Of a DNA stretch of 64,000 bases, positions 24,248-32,941 are shown in pieces; the first letter of the stretch is position 1, and each line of letters opens with the position of its first letter. A program made the position numbers and the translations under genes. The notes beneath the pieces are model-generated. The model was not told where the DNA came from, did not search any database, and saw nothing but the letters and a program-made list of their open reading frames with translations. The stretch lies in contig NZ_CP069157.1 of NCBI RefSeq assembly GCF_019243775.1, forward strand, positions 682,001 through 746,000. Reading direction: 5' to 3'. The DNA comes from Morganella morganii (lineage in GTDB: Bacteria > Pseudomonadota > Gammaproteobacteria > Enterobacterales > Enterobacteriaceae).

Positions 24248-24300
24248 GTGGCTTCGTTTATCTGTTTTTCTTCATAAGCCACCAGTAAGGTGGCTTTTTT
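24246..24300 (+). terminator. Attenuator: antiterminator/terminator alternative hairpins
   Basis: Segment 1 AGGTGGCTT (24246-24254) and segment 3 AGGTGGCTT (24288-24296) are identical. Segment 2 AAGCCACC (24276-24283) can pair with either. The 2:3 hairpin has an 8-bp stem, 5-nt loop and runs into TTTTTT (to 24300), a classic intrinsic terminator. The 1:2 hairpin would prevent it. A ribosome finishing the leader peptide would cover segment 1 and allow termination. One stalled at the upstream CTA codons would leave segment 1 free and allow readthrough into the symporter gene. Confidence 0.75.
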
Positions 24301-24347
24301 GTGCGTGTAAACCTGCTGGTGGAACTGTTTTTTTCGGGAGAGTTCCT

Positions 24348-24455
24348 ATGATGTCAGGTTTTACCGCAAGGATTATTATCAGCGCAGTTTCACGATCGGT
24401 CTGTTGTTCTGCCGCCGCTTCTGTCTCTCAGATAACACAGCAGGAGGCCGTATGA
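24348..24455 (+). CDS. Small ORF (35 aa) overlapping the symporter start
   Basis: An ATG at 24348, preceded by GGGAGAG, opens a 35-codon frame that starts MMSGFTARIIISAVSRSV. It stops at a TGA overlapping the symporter ATG as ATGA. This geometry is typical of translational coupling. Three consecutive Ile codons (24372-24380) are notable. I do not recognise the peptide. It lies downstream of the attenuator, so it would be made only when the terminator is read through. Confidence 0.5.
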   Translation: MMSGFTARIIISAVSRSVCCSAAASVSQITQQEAV

Positions 24456-25768
24456 GTCAGCAATGGACATCCCGTTTTGGTCATATCTTAGCCGCTGCCG
24501 GGTCTGCCATCGGCATCGGCGCCATCTGGAAATTTTCGTATGTAGCCGCCAATAACGGCGGTGGCGCCTTCCTGGTTGTTTTCCTCTTATTCAGCTTTGT
24601 TATCGGTCTCGCGGTATTACTGGCTGAAAATATCCTCGGCAGCAGCACCCGCAGTGAAGCCGTCAACGCCTTTAAAAAAATGATGGGACGCCACTGGGCG
24701 TGGATCGGGGTTATCGGCGTATTCAGCTCCTGGTGTATTTACAGCTTCTACAGCGTGGTCGGTGGCTGGACTATCGGTTACACCGTGATGGCTGCCGCCG
24801 GAGAGCTGAACATTACTGACAGCAGCCAGCTGACCGGCATTTTCACCCGCTTTATCAGTAACCCGTGGTGGCCGGTGATTGCCCACCTGGTGTTTGCGGG
24901 GATGACCTGCTTTGTGGTACTGGCCGGGGTGCAGCGTGGGCTGGAAAAATCCGTGAAAGTAATGATGCCGTTACTGTTTATTATTATGATCGTGCTGATT
25001 ATCGTCGGGATAAGCTTACCGGGCTCATCCGCCGGACTGAAATTATTCCTGTATCCTGATTTCAGCAAACTGACCGGCAAAGGCGTGCTGGATGCGCTGG
25101 GGCTGGCTTTCTTCTCCCTCTCTATCGGTCTGGGGATCCACATTACATACAGCGCGTATTTGTCTGATAACAAAAGCATTGCCAACTCCAGTATGTGGGT
25201 GGTGATCCTCTCGTGCATGGTGTGTGTGCTGGCCGGACTGATGATTTTCCCTGCATTAGCGGCGGCCGGTCTGGAAGCGAATGCCGGTCCGGGTCTGACC
25301 TTTATGACCATGCCGGTGTACTTTGCCCATCTGCCGGGCGGATCTGTGCTGGCAGTGACGTTCTTTGTCCTGTTGCTGATGGCGGCGCTGACATCTGCTA
25401 TCTCACTGCTGGAGCACATTGTGGCGTATGTTCAGATGCGTTTTCAGTGGACACGCCGCAGAGCGGGCCTGGTGGTGACGGCATCGATTATGTTGATGGG
25501 GATCCCGGTGTCATTATCTTTTGGGCCGTTAAGTGATGTGACGCTCGGCGGGAAAACGATTTTTGATATCCTCGATTACCTGACATCCAATATTCTGATG
25601 CCGCTGTTCGGTATTGCTGTCTGCCTGATTTTCGGCTGGTCACGTAAAGCGAATGCGCTGATTCCGGAAAATATTACCGGACTGAAACGTCAGAGTTTAT
25701 TACTGGTCTGGCGTTATGTGGGACCGATCTGTATCGGTGTGATTCTGGTACACGGTCTGATCAGTTAG
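24452..25768 (+). CDS. Neurotransmitter:sodium symporter (NSS/LeuT family) amino-acid transporter
   Basis: 438-aa polytopic inner-membrane protein with 11-12 predicted helices. TM1 carries the family motif AAAGSAIGIGAIWKFSYVAA followed by NNGGGAFL, whose unwound region binds Na+ and substrate. Later segments include SFYSVVGGWT (TM3) and the TM6 region LGLAFFSLSIGLGIHITY. Bacterial relatives carry leucine, tyrosine, tryptophan or other neutral amino acids with Na+. The start at 24452 is preceded by CAGGAGG at ideal distance and overlaps the small ORF stop. It follows the decarboxylase and a Leu-codon attenuator, so it probably imports that enzyme's substrate or leucine. Confidence 0.9.
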   Translation: MSQQWTSRFGHILAAAGSAIGIGAIWKFSYVAANNGGGAFLVVFLLFSFVIGLAVLLAENILGSSTRSEAVNAFKKMMGRHWAWIGVIGVFSSWCIYSFYSVVGGWTIGYTVMAAAGELNITDSSQLTGIFTRFISNPWWPVIAHLVFAGMTCFVVLAGVQRGLEKSVKVMMPLLFIIMIVLIIVGISLPGSSAGLKLFLYPDFSKLTGKGVLDALGLAFFSLSIGLGIHITYSAYLSDNKSIANSSMWVVILSCMVCVLAGLMIFPALAAAGLEANAGPGLTFMTMPVYFAHLPGGSVLAVTFFVLLLMAALTSAISLLEHIVAYVQMRFQWTRRRAGLVVTASIMLMGIPVSLSFGPLSDVTLGGKTIFDILDYLTSNILMPLFGIAVCLIFGWSRKANALIPENITGLKRQSLLLVWRYVGPICIGVILVHGLIS

Positions 25769-25781
25769 TAACAGATAGAAA

Positions 25782-25804
25782 AACGGCCCGGGATCCGGGC
25801 CGTT
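25782..25804 (+). terminator. Terminator after the symporter gene
   Basis: Perfect 10-bp stem AACGGCCCGG/CCGGGCCGTT with a 3-nt loop, followed by GTGTTTT, 13 bp after the symporter stop. Confidence 0.85.
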
Positions 25805-26130
25805 GTGTTTTACTGACTATCAGAACCGGTAATTCCCCCCGGGAAGCCGCTGAATGAGCGGGCGGCATCGGTTTTGATGCTCATCTCATTAAAAAAGACA
25901 GAAAGGATTAAAATGAAATGATTGTTTCAGGTGATCATCACTATTAAAACGAATAATAAACAGAATATAAATTGTCCGCCTACGTATAAATAGCTGACTG
26001 TTTTACAAGGATAATCGTCTTATTATGCATTTTCAGGTGTTATTCACTATTTTTACTCTTTTTGTGGTGATAATAGCTGATTAATTAGATTTGATTTATC
26101 CCGGAAGAAAAATAAGATATTTAATATTAA

Positions 26131-26144
26131 TTGATTTAAATCAA
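26131..26144. promoter_or_regulatory. FNR binding site (perfect consensus)
   Basis: TTGATTTAAATCAA matches TTGATNNNNATCAA exactly. A TATTAT at 26161-26166 lies downstream, but the spacing is about 6 bp shorter than a standard class II FNR promoter, so promoter assignment is uncertain. Confidence 0.65.
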
Positions 26145-26455
26145 AACAAATAACTCTCCATATTATGGAAATTGATTTTTTTAGTGATAAATAACTGCGT
26201 GACTTTATTGAAAATAGCATTTATTTGAGCTTAACCGATTAAATAACACCGGATGAGAATGTATTTCATTTTTATTTTAAATGGCTGTGGTTATGTGAAA
26301 TTCATTATTCACCCTGATTCAGTTAATTCTGAAAACACGCAGGGTTGTATCTGAATAACGGGTGAGAAGCAGATGGTAAATGCTGCCTGTTTTCCTGTCG
26401 GTAGTGAAAAATTCCGCCATTCTCATTGCGGGTAGCCGGTGCGCTATATATTAAA

Positions 26456-26469
26456 TTGATATAAATTAA
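26456..26469. promoter_or_regulatory. FNR-like site, one mismatch
   Basis: TTGATATAAATTAA differs from the FNR consensus at one base. It lies closer to hybO than the perfect site and could be the operative promoter element. Confidence 0.4.
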
Positions 26470-26635
26470 TAAAACCGATAAATAGATTAAATGTTAAAAA
26501 TAGAAAAAATTCTCATTATCTGTAAAATAATATTTCAGATTTTATTTTTTTGTTTATTGATTATGTTCCGTGTCTCAGTAATTTAATAATAACCGGATTA
26601 TATTAATATTAAATTAACACAACGGAATATAGAGA

Positions 26636-27769
26636 ATGATCGAAGATAATACCTTTATTACTTCTGATATCACTTCTGAGGGTATTGACCGGCGAAGCTT
26701 TCTGAAACTCTGTGCGGCCTTAGCGGCCACCATGGGTCTCAGTGCAAATGCATCTGCCGAAATCGCGGCGTCCGTCAGCCGTAAGGATTGCCCCCCCGTC
26801 ATCTGGATATCTGCACAGGAGTGTACCGGTTGCACTGAGTCCCTGCTCCGGGCGACGCACCCGACCATCGAAAATCTCATCCTTGATATGATTTCGCTGG
26901 AGTACCACGAGGTACTCTCGGCGGCATTCGGTCATCAGGCGGAAGCCAACAAGCACAATGCGATTGAGAAATACAAAGGCAAATATGTGCTGGTGGTGGA
27001 CGGCTCTGTACCGCTGAAGGATGACGGCATTTACTGCATGATTGCCGGCGAGCCGATTGCCGACCATATCCGCCGGGCGGCGGAGGGCGCTGCCGCGATT
27101 ATTGCCATCGGCTCCTGTGCCGCCTGGGGCGGCGTGGCTGCCGCCGGTGATAACCCGACCGGCGCGGCATCACTGGAAGCGGTTCTGCCCGGTAAAACCG
27201 TGATTAATATTCCGGGCTGCCCGCCTAACCCGCATAACTTCCTGGCAACGGTTGCTCATATCATCACTTACGGCAAAGCCCCGGGGCTGGATGATAAAAA
27301 CCGGCCGCTGTTTGCTTACGGTCGTCTGATCCACGAACACTGCGAGCGCCGCGCTCACTTTGACGCCGGACGTTTTGCCAAAGCATTCGGCGACCACGGT
27401 CACCGTGAAGGCTGGTGCCTCTATCACCTCGGCTGCAAAGGGCCGGAAACGTACGGCAACTGCTCCACATTGCAGTTCTGTGATGTCGGCGGTGTGTGGC
27501 CGGTGGCTATCGGGCATCCCTGCTATGGCTGTAACGAGGCCGGCGTGGGCTTCCACAAAGGGATCCACCAGCTCGCCGGGGTACAGAACCAGACACCGCG
27601 TTCTGAAAAACCGGATGTGGAGCTGAAAGAGGGCGGTTCGGTATCGGGCGGCGCTATCGGGCTGCTCGGCGGCGTGGTCGGGCTGGTGGCCGGTGTCAGT
27701 GTGATGGCTGTCCGTGAGCTGGGCCGCCAGCAGAAGAAAAACCGGTCCGGCGATCCGCGGGGAGAGTAA
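26636..27769 (+). CDS. hybO: Hydrogenase-2 small subunit
   Basis: 377-aa iron-sulfur subunit of the periplasm-facing uptake [NiFe] hydrogenase-2. A Tat signal with [11 protein letters not shown] at residues 19-29 precedes the mature domain. Proximal-cluster ligands start at [19 protein letters not shown], with further Cys/His ligands in [33 protein letters not shown] and [15 protein letters not shown]-terminal hydrophobic helix ([20 protein letters not shown]) anchors it in the membrane, as in E. coli HybO. It transfers electrons from HybC to HybA/HybB. First gene of the operon. Confidence 0.97.
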   Translation: MIEDNTFITSDITSEGIDRRSFLKLCAALAATMGLSANASAEIAASVSRKDCPPVIWISAQECTGCTESLLRATHPTIENLILDMISLEYHEVLSAAFGHQAEANKHNAIEKYKGKYVLVVDGSVPLKDDGIYCMIAGEPIADHIRRAAEGAAAIIAIGSCAAWGGVAAAGDNPTGAASLEAVLPGKTVINIPGCPPNPHNFLATVAHIITYGKAPGLDDKNRPLFAYGRLIHEHCERRAHFDAGRFAKAFGDHGHREGWCLYHLGCKGPETYGNCSTLQFCDVGGVWPVAIGHPCYGCNEAGVGFHKGIHQLAGVQNQTPRSEKPDVELKEGGSVSGGAIGLLGGVVGLVAGVSVMAVRELGRQQKKNRSGDPRGE

Positions 27770-27771
27770 CT

Positions 27772-28755
27772 GTGAACAGGCGTGACTTTATTAAAGTGGC
27801 TTCCGGCGGGGCATTACTGTTAGGTAATACATCCGTGAGCCACGCGGCGGCGGAGAACCGCCCGCCGATCCCCGGTGCGCTCGGCATGCTGTATGACTCC
27901 ACTCTGTGTGTCGGCTGTCAGGCGTGTGTGACCAAATGTCAGGATATCAATTTCCCCGGCCGTAACCCGGAAGGGGCGCAGACGTGGTCCAACAATGACA
28001 AGTTGTCGCCGTACACCAACAACATTATCCAGGTGTGGATGAGCGGTACCGGCGAACACAAAGACCAGGAAAAGGACGGTTATGCCTACATCAAGAAGCA
28101 ATGTATGCACTGTGTGGATCCGAACTGTGTCTCAGTCTGCCCGGTCGGTGCGCTGAAAAAGCATCCGGTTACCGGCATTGTGCATTATGACAAAGACATC
28201 TGTACCGGCTGCCGCTACTGCATGGTCGGCTGCCCGTATGATATACCGAAATACGATTACGACAACCCGTTCGGTATGATCCACAAGTGCGAACTCTGTA
28301 ACCAGAAGGGTGTTGAACTGCTCGATAAAGGCGGTTTACCCGGCTGTGTGGAAGTGTGTCCGACCGGGGCGATTATCTTCGGCACCCGCGAAGATCTGAT
28401 GAGCGAGGCGAAAAACCGTCTCGGGCTGACAGCCGGAGAGGAATATGCCTATCCGCGCCAGACACTGAAAACCGGCGATAACTACAAACATCCCGTGTCT
28501 TCCTATTATCCGCATCTGTACGGCGAAAAAGAGGGTGGCGGAACTCAGGTGATGGTACTGACCGGCGTGCCGTATAAAAATCTGCAACTGCCGGAACTGG
28601 CAGAGCTCTCTACCGGAGCCCGTTCTGAAAACATCCAGCACACCCTGTACAAAGGGATGATCCTGCCGCTGGCGGTACTGGCCGGGCTCACTGTGCTGGT
28701 GCGCCGCAACAGCAAAAATGACACTCACGACGGAGGTGATGATCATGAGTCATGA
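27772..28755 (+). CDS. hybA: Hydrogenase-2 ferredoxin-like electron transfer subunit
   Basis: 327-aa Tat-exported protein ([18 protein letters not shown]) with four 4Fe-4S motifs: [50 protein letters not shown] and CELCNQ...[13 protein letters not shown]-terminal membrane anchor ([15 protein letters not shown]) follows, as in E. coli HybA (328 aa). The GTG start at 27772 lies 2 bp after the hybO stop. It connects HybO to the quinone-reactive HybB. Confidence 0.96.
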   Translation: MNRRDFIKVASGGALLLGNTSVSHAAAENRPPIPGALGMLYDSTLCVGCQACVTKCQDINFPGRNPEGAQTWSNNDKLSPYTNNIIQVWMSGTGEHKDQEKDGYAYIKKQCMHCVDPNCVSVCPVGALKKHPVTGIVHYDKDICTGCRYCMVGCPYDIPKYDYDNPFGMIHKCELCNQKGVELLDKGGLPGCVEVCPTGAIIFGTREDLMSEAKNRLGLTAGEEYAYPRQTLKTGDNYKHPVSSYYPHLYGEKEGGGTQVMVLTGVPYKNLQLPELAELSTGARSENIQHTLYKGMILPLAVLAGLTVLVRRNSKNDTHDGGDDHES

Positions 28756-29926
28756 TCCCAAACCCCTCGGCGGCAAATTATTCAGTAAGCCGATCATCAT
28801 TTTCGGGCCGCTTGTTATCCTCTGTGTTCTGCTTATCGTCAAACGTCTGGTCTTCGGGCTGGGGTCAGTCTCTGATCTGAACGGCGGCTATCCGTGGGGG
28901 ATCTGGATTGCGTTTGACCTGCTGATCGGCACCGGTTTTGCCTGCGGCGGCTGGGCGCTGGCGTGGGCGGTGTATGTGTTCAACAAAGGGGAATATCACC
29001 CGCTGGTGCGTCCGGCGCTGCTGGCGAGCCTGCTGGGATATTCACTGGGCGGATTGTCTATCACCATTGACCTCGGCCGTTACTGGAATATGCCGAACTT
29101 CTTTATTCCGGGTATTTTCAACGTCAACTCCGTCCTGCTGGAAACCGCGGTCTGTATGACGATTTATATCGGCGTGATGGCACTGGAACTGGCACCGGCA
29201 TTCTGTGAGCGTATGGGCTGGAAAGTCTCCCTTAAGCGGTTGAACAAAATCATGTTCTTTGTGATAGCGCTCGGCGCACTGTTACCGGCTATGCACCAAT
29301 CTTCGATGGGCTCCCTGATGATTGCGGCGGGCTATAAAGTGCATCCGTTGTGGCAGAGTTATGAAATGCTGCCGCTGTTCTCTCTGCTCACCGCCTTTAT
29401 TATGGGATTCTCCATTGTGGTATTTGAAGGCTCCCTGGTACAGAGCGGCCTGAAAGGCAACGGCCCCGATGAAAAACGCCTGTTCGGCAAGCTGGCACTG
29501 ACCGTCAGTGTGCTGATGGCACTGTTTCTGGTGCTGCGCTTCGGGGAGCTGATCTACCGCGGCAAGCTCGGACTGGCTTTCGCGGGGGATTATTACTCTG
29601 CACTGTTCTGGTGCGAGATTGTGCTGATGGCGATTGCACTGGCGGTCTTCAGTATCCCGGCGTTCCGCCGTGACTCCCGGTTGCTCTACATTGGCGCACT
29701 GAGCATGATGCTCGGCTGTGCGGCATGGCGTCTCGCCTATTCATTGCTGGCGTTTGATCCCGGCAATGGCTATCACTACTTCCCGACGACGGAAGAACTG
29801 TTAATTTCCATTGGTTTCGTGGCTGTTGAGATCTGCGCTTACCTTTTCCTGATCCGCCTGTTACCGATACTCCCTGCAGTCAATAAAACCGCAGCTCACC
29901 CTTATCATGAGGCAAGCAAGTCATGA
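28745..29926 (+). CDS. hybB: Hydrogenase-2 integral membrane (quinone-linking) subunit
   Basis: 393-aa NrfD/PsrC-family protein with about ten transmembrane helices (E. coli HybB 392 aa), which exchanges electrons with menaquinone. The ATG at 28745 ([16 protein letters not shown]) has GGAGGTGAT just upstream and overlaps the end of hybA by 11 bp. A longer in-frame start at 28718 lacks support. Its TGA overlaps the hybC ATG. Confidence 0.96.
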   Translation: MSHDPKPLGGKLFSKPIIIFGPLVILCVLLIVKRLVFGLGSVSDLNGGYPWGIWIAFDLLIGTGFACGGWALAWAVYVFNKGEYHPLVRPALLASLLGYSLGGLSITIDLGRYWNMPNFFIPGIFNVNSVLLETAVCMTIYIGVMALELAPAFCERMGWKVSLKRLNKIMFFVIALGALLPAMHQSSMGSLMIAAGYKVHPLWQSYEMLPLFSLLTAFIMGFSIVVFEGSLVQSGLKGNGPDEKRLFGKLALTVSVLMALFLVLRFGELIYRGKLGLAFAGDYYSALFWCEIVLMAIALAVFSIPAFRRDSRLLYIGALSMMLGCAAWRLAYSLLAFDPGNGYHYFPTTEELLISIGFVAVEICAYLFLIRLLPILPAVNKTAAHPYHEASKS

Positions 29927-31626
29927 GCCAGAGAATTACGATTGATCCGGTTACCCGTATCGAAGGACATTTACGCATTGACTGTGAAATCGGCGATGGT
30001 GTGGTCACCAAAGCCTGGGCGTCAGGCACCATGTGGCGCGGAATGGAAAAAATTGTCAAAGGGAAAGATCCGCGTGATGCGTGGATGATCCTCCAGCGTA
30101 TCTGCGGCGTCTGTACCACCACACACGCGCTGGCATCAGTACGTGCCGTGGAAAATGCCCTGAACCTGGATGTGCCGGTAAATGCGCAGTATATCCGCAA
30201 TATCATTCTGGCGGCGCACACCACCCATGACCATATCGTCCACTTTTATCAGCTCTCCGCGCTGGACTGGGTGGATATCACCTCCGCGCTGAAAGCGGAT
30301 CCGGCAAAAGCCTCTGCCATGCTGAACGGCGTTTCTGACTGGCCGCTCAACAGTACGCAGGAATTCGTCAGAGTGCAGGATAAAATCAAAGCACTGGTGG
30401 AGAGCGGGCAACTGGGGATTTTTGCCAACGGCTACTGGGGACACCCGGCGATGCAGTTGCCGCCGGAAGTGAACCTGATTGCGGTTGCGCACTATTTACA
30501 GGCGCTGGAATGCCAGCGCGATGCCAACCGCATTGTGGCACTGTTGGGCGGCAAAACGCCGCACATTCAGAACCTGGCTGTCGGCGGCGTGGCAAACCCG
30601 ATTAACCTCGATGGTATCGGCGTGCTGAACCTGGAACGTCTGATGTATATCAAATCATTTATCGACAAGCTGAATGATTTCGTTGAGCAGGTTTATAAAA
30701 TTGATACTGCGGTCATTGCTGCATTTTACCCGCAGTGGTTTGAAACCGGGCAGGGCGCGGTGAACTACCTGAGCACCCCGGAATTCCCGACCGACGGCAA
30801 AAACGGCAGTTTCCTGTTCCCGGGCGGCTACATTGAAAACGCTGATTTAGCGACCTTTCGCCCGATCGATTCCCAGACGGATGCTTTCCTGCTGGAAGGG
30901 ATTCAGGAAAGTTCGCCGCACTCCTGGTATCAGGATGAAGCGCCGCAGAAACCGTGGGAAGGCACAACCGAGCCGAAATACACCGGCTGGGATCCGGACG
31001 GCAAATACTCGTGGGTGAAATCGCCGACCCTGTACGGCAAAACCGTGGAAGTCGGCCCGCTGGCCAATATGTTCTGTAAACTGGCGGCAAAACACCCCGG
31101 CACAGCCGAAAAACTGAATGAAATTATCGCGGTTTACCAGACCCTGACCGGCAACACCCCGGAGGTGAAACAGCTGCATTCCACACTCGGGCGGATTATC
31201 GGCCGTACGGTGCACTGCTGTGAATTACAGGCGGTGTTGCAGAACCAGTATGCCGCGCTGATCGCCAATATCGGTACCGGGGATCATATCACTTATGTGA
31301 AACCGGAATTCCCGGCCACCGGCGTGATAAAAGGCGTGGGTTTCCTGGAAGCACCACGCGGCATGTTATCGCACTGGGTGGTGATCAAAGACGGCGTGAT
31401 TGAGAACTATCAGGCGGTGGTACCGTCCACCTGGAACTGCGGGCCGCGCAATCACGATAATGTGGCGGGGCCGTATGAGCAGTCGCTGGTCGGGCTGAAA
31501 ATTGCTGATCCGGAAAAACCTCTGGAAGTGGTGCGCACTATCCACTCATTCGACCCGTGTATGGCATGTGCGGTTCATATTGTTGATGTTGATGGCCGTG
31601 AAACGGTATCAGTGAAGGTGCTGTAA
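29923..31626 (+). CDS. hybC: Hydrogenase-2 large (NiFe catalytic) subunit
   Basis: 567-aa catalytic subunit (E. coli 567). The N-terminal nickel ligands lie in RICGVCTTTHALASVRAVE and the C-terminal pair in SFDPCMACAVHIV. The last about 15 residues (VDVDGRETVSVKVL region) form the C-terminal peptide removed by HybD after nickel insertion. All four Ni/Fe cysteines are present, so the enzyme should be functional. Confidence 0.98.
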   Translation: MSQRITIDPVTRIEGHLRIDCEIGDGVVTKAWASGTMWRGMEKIVKGKDPRDAWMILQRICGVCTTTHALASVRAVENALNLDVPVNAQYIRNIILAAHTTHDHIVHFYQLSALDWVDITSALKADPAKASAMLNGVSDWPLNSTQEFVRVQDKIKALVESGQLGIFANGYWGHPAMQLPPEVNLIAVAHYLQALECQRDANRIVALLGGKTPHIQNLAVGGVANPINLDGIGVLNLERLMYIKSFIDKLNDFVEQVYKIDTAVIAAFYPQWFETGQGAVNYLSTPEFPTDGKNGSFLFPGGYIENADLATFRPIDSQTDAFLLEGIQESSPHSWYQDEAPQKPWEGTTEPKYTGWDPDGKYSWVKSPTLYGKTVEVGPLANMFCKLAAKHPGTAEKLNEIIAVYQTLTGNTPEVKQLHSTLGRIIGRTVHCCELQAVLQNQYAALIANIGTGDHITYVKPEFPATGVIKGVGFLEAPRGMLSHWVVIKDGVIENYQAVVPSTWNCGPRNHDNVAGPYEQSLVGLKIADPEKPLEVVRTIHSFDPCMACAVHIVDVDGRETVSVKVL

Positions 31627-32120
31627 TGCGGATTCTGGTATTAGGTGTCGGCAATATTCTGCTGACTGACGAAGCTATCGGTGTGCATATCGCGGAAGCA
31701 CTGGCGGAGCGCTATATCCTGCCGGATTATGTGGAAGTGATGGACGGCGGCACGGCGGGGATGGAACTGCTCGACAGCATGGCCGGGCGGGATCATTTGA
31801 TTATCACTGACGCTATTGTGACGGCGAAAAGCGCCCCGGGCACCATCCGCATTCTGCGGGATGAGGAGGTTCCGGCACTGTTCACTAATAAAATCTCCCC
31901 GCATCAGCTGGGGTTATCCGATGTCTTGTCCGCGCTGCGGTTTACCGGGGAATTCCCCGCCAAACTGACGCTGGTGGGCGTGGTTCCGGCCTCGCTGGAG
32001 CCGGATATCGGTCTGACCCCGCAACTGCAGGCTGCCGTTGAACCGGCACTGCAGCAGGTGCTGGCTGTACTGCGTGAATCAGGTGTTGAGGCGGTGAAGA
32101 AGGAGACGGCAGATGTCTGA
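31626..32120 (+). CDS. hybD: Hydrogenase-2 maturation endopeptidase
   Basis: 164-aa M52 protease (E. coli 164) that cleaves the HybC C-terminal extension. It has GVGNILLTDEAIGVHIAEAL with the nickel-ligand Glu near residue 16, VMDGGTAGMELL with the middle Asp, and KISPHQLGLSDVL with the His. The ATG overlaps the hybC TAA by one base. Confidence 0.96.
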   Translation: MRILVLGVGNILLTDEAIGVHIAEALAERYILPDYVEVMDGGTAGMELLDSMAGRDHLIITDAIVTAKSAPGTIRILRDEEVPALFTNKISPHQLGLSDVLSALRFTGEFPAKLTLVGVVPASLEPDIGLTPQLQAAVEPALQQVLAVLRESGVEAVKKETADV

Positions 32121-32604
32121 GGATATTCAGGGCTTTATGCACAGCCCGGCAGAACAGATCCGCAACGCGTTTGAAAAAGTAGCGGCGGATACTATGCACG
32201 ATCTCACCTTCCTGCACCCGTCAATGCCGGTTTATGTCACGGAACTGACGCTGTTTGAAGGGCAGTGGACGGGTTGTGTGATCACGCCGTGGATGTTCAG
32301 TGCCGTGATTTTTCCGGGGCCGGAGCAGCTCTGGCCACAGCGTAAAGTCAGTGAAAAAATCGGTCTGCGGTTGCCGTACGGCATCATGACATTCACTGTC
32401 GGTGAGCTGGAGGGCGTATCTCAGTATCTGGCGTGTTCGCTGCTGTCGCCGCTTCCGCATACACTGTCACCGCAGGAAGGGATGCGGCTGGCGGATGACA
32501 GTGCGCGTATGCTGCTTTCACTGCCGGTCACGGACCCGGATGCTCCGGCGATGGCCGGGCGCAGGGCGCTGTTTACCGGAAAACCGGTACCCCGGCATGC
32601 ATGA
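32113..32604 (+). CDS. hybE: Hydrogenase-2 assembly chaperone
   Basis: 163-aa HybE-family protein (E. coli 162), the proofreading chaperone that holds the Tat-targeted HybO/HybC pair until maturation is finished. Visible conserved parts are EKVAADTMHDLTFLHPSMPVY, CVITPWMFSAVIFPGP and YLACSLLSPL. It overlaps hybD by 8 bp and hybF by 8 bp. Confidence 0.95.
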   Translation: MSEDIQGFMHSPAEQIRNAFEKVAADTMHDLTFLHPSMPVYVTELTLFEGQWTGCVITPWMFSAVIFPGPEQLWPQRKVSEKIGLRLPYGIMTFTVGELEGVSQYLACSLLSPLPHTLSPQEGMRLADDSARMLLSLPVTDPDAPAMAGRRALFTGKPVPRHA

Positions 32605-32938
32605 GTTATCCCTGTGCATGAGTGCGGCGGACATTATCCGCGAACAGGCTGAACAGCACGGCATTGCGCGGGTAATGGATGTCTGGCTGGAAGTCGGCGC
32701 ACTGGCGGATGTTGAGGAGAGTGCACTGCATTTCTGTTTTGATATCGCCTGCCGTGATACCGTGGCGCAGGGCTGCACACTGCATATTGATGTTATCCCG
32801 GCACAGGCATGGTGCTGGGATTGCAGCCGCGAGGCCGAAATCATGCAGCATGCCGGATGCTGTCCGCACTGCGGCAGTGAACGGCTGCGCATCAGTGAAG
32901 GTGATGATTTGCGGGTAAAAAGCCTGGAAGGTGAGTGA
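32597..32938 (+). CDS. hybF: Hydrogenase nickel incorporation protein HybF (HypA family)
   Basis: 113-aa HypA/HybF protein (E. coli HybF 113 aa). The start MHELSLCMSAADIIREQAEQ contains the nickel-binding MHE motif. A zinc site is formed by CWDCSREAEI and CCPHCGSERL. It passes nickel to the large subunit together with HypB, encoded at 57.0 kb. The start lies inside hybE. It is the last gene of the operon: hybG (hypC paralogue), next in E. coli, is absent, and ampR converges 3 bp beyond the stop. Confidence 0.95.
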   Translation: MHELSLCMSAADIIREQAEQHGIARVMDVWLEVGALADVEESALHFCFDIACRDTVAQGCTLHIDVIPAQAWCWDCSREAEIMQHAGCCPHCGSERLRISEGDDLRVKSLEGE

Positions 32939-32941
32939 GTT

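Larger units (their letters stand above)
25805..26635. promoter_or_regulatory. AT-rich upstream region of the hydrogenase-2 operon
   Basis: 831 bp without a gene. It holds a perfect FNR box TTGAT-TTAA-ATCAA at 26131-26144, about 490 bp upstream of hybO. A one-mismatch FNR-like site TTGAT-ATAA-ATTAA at 26456-26469 lies about 170 bp upstream. A compound hairpin spans 26311-26345 (ACCCTG/CAGGGT closing, inner TTCAG/CTGAA). The hyb transcript may therefore have a long structured leader. No ORF here is convincing. Confidence 0.55.
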
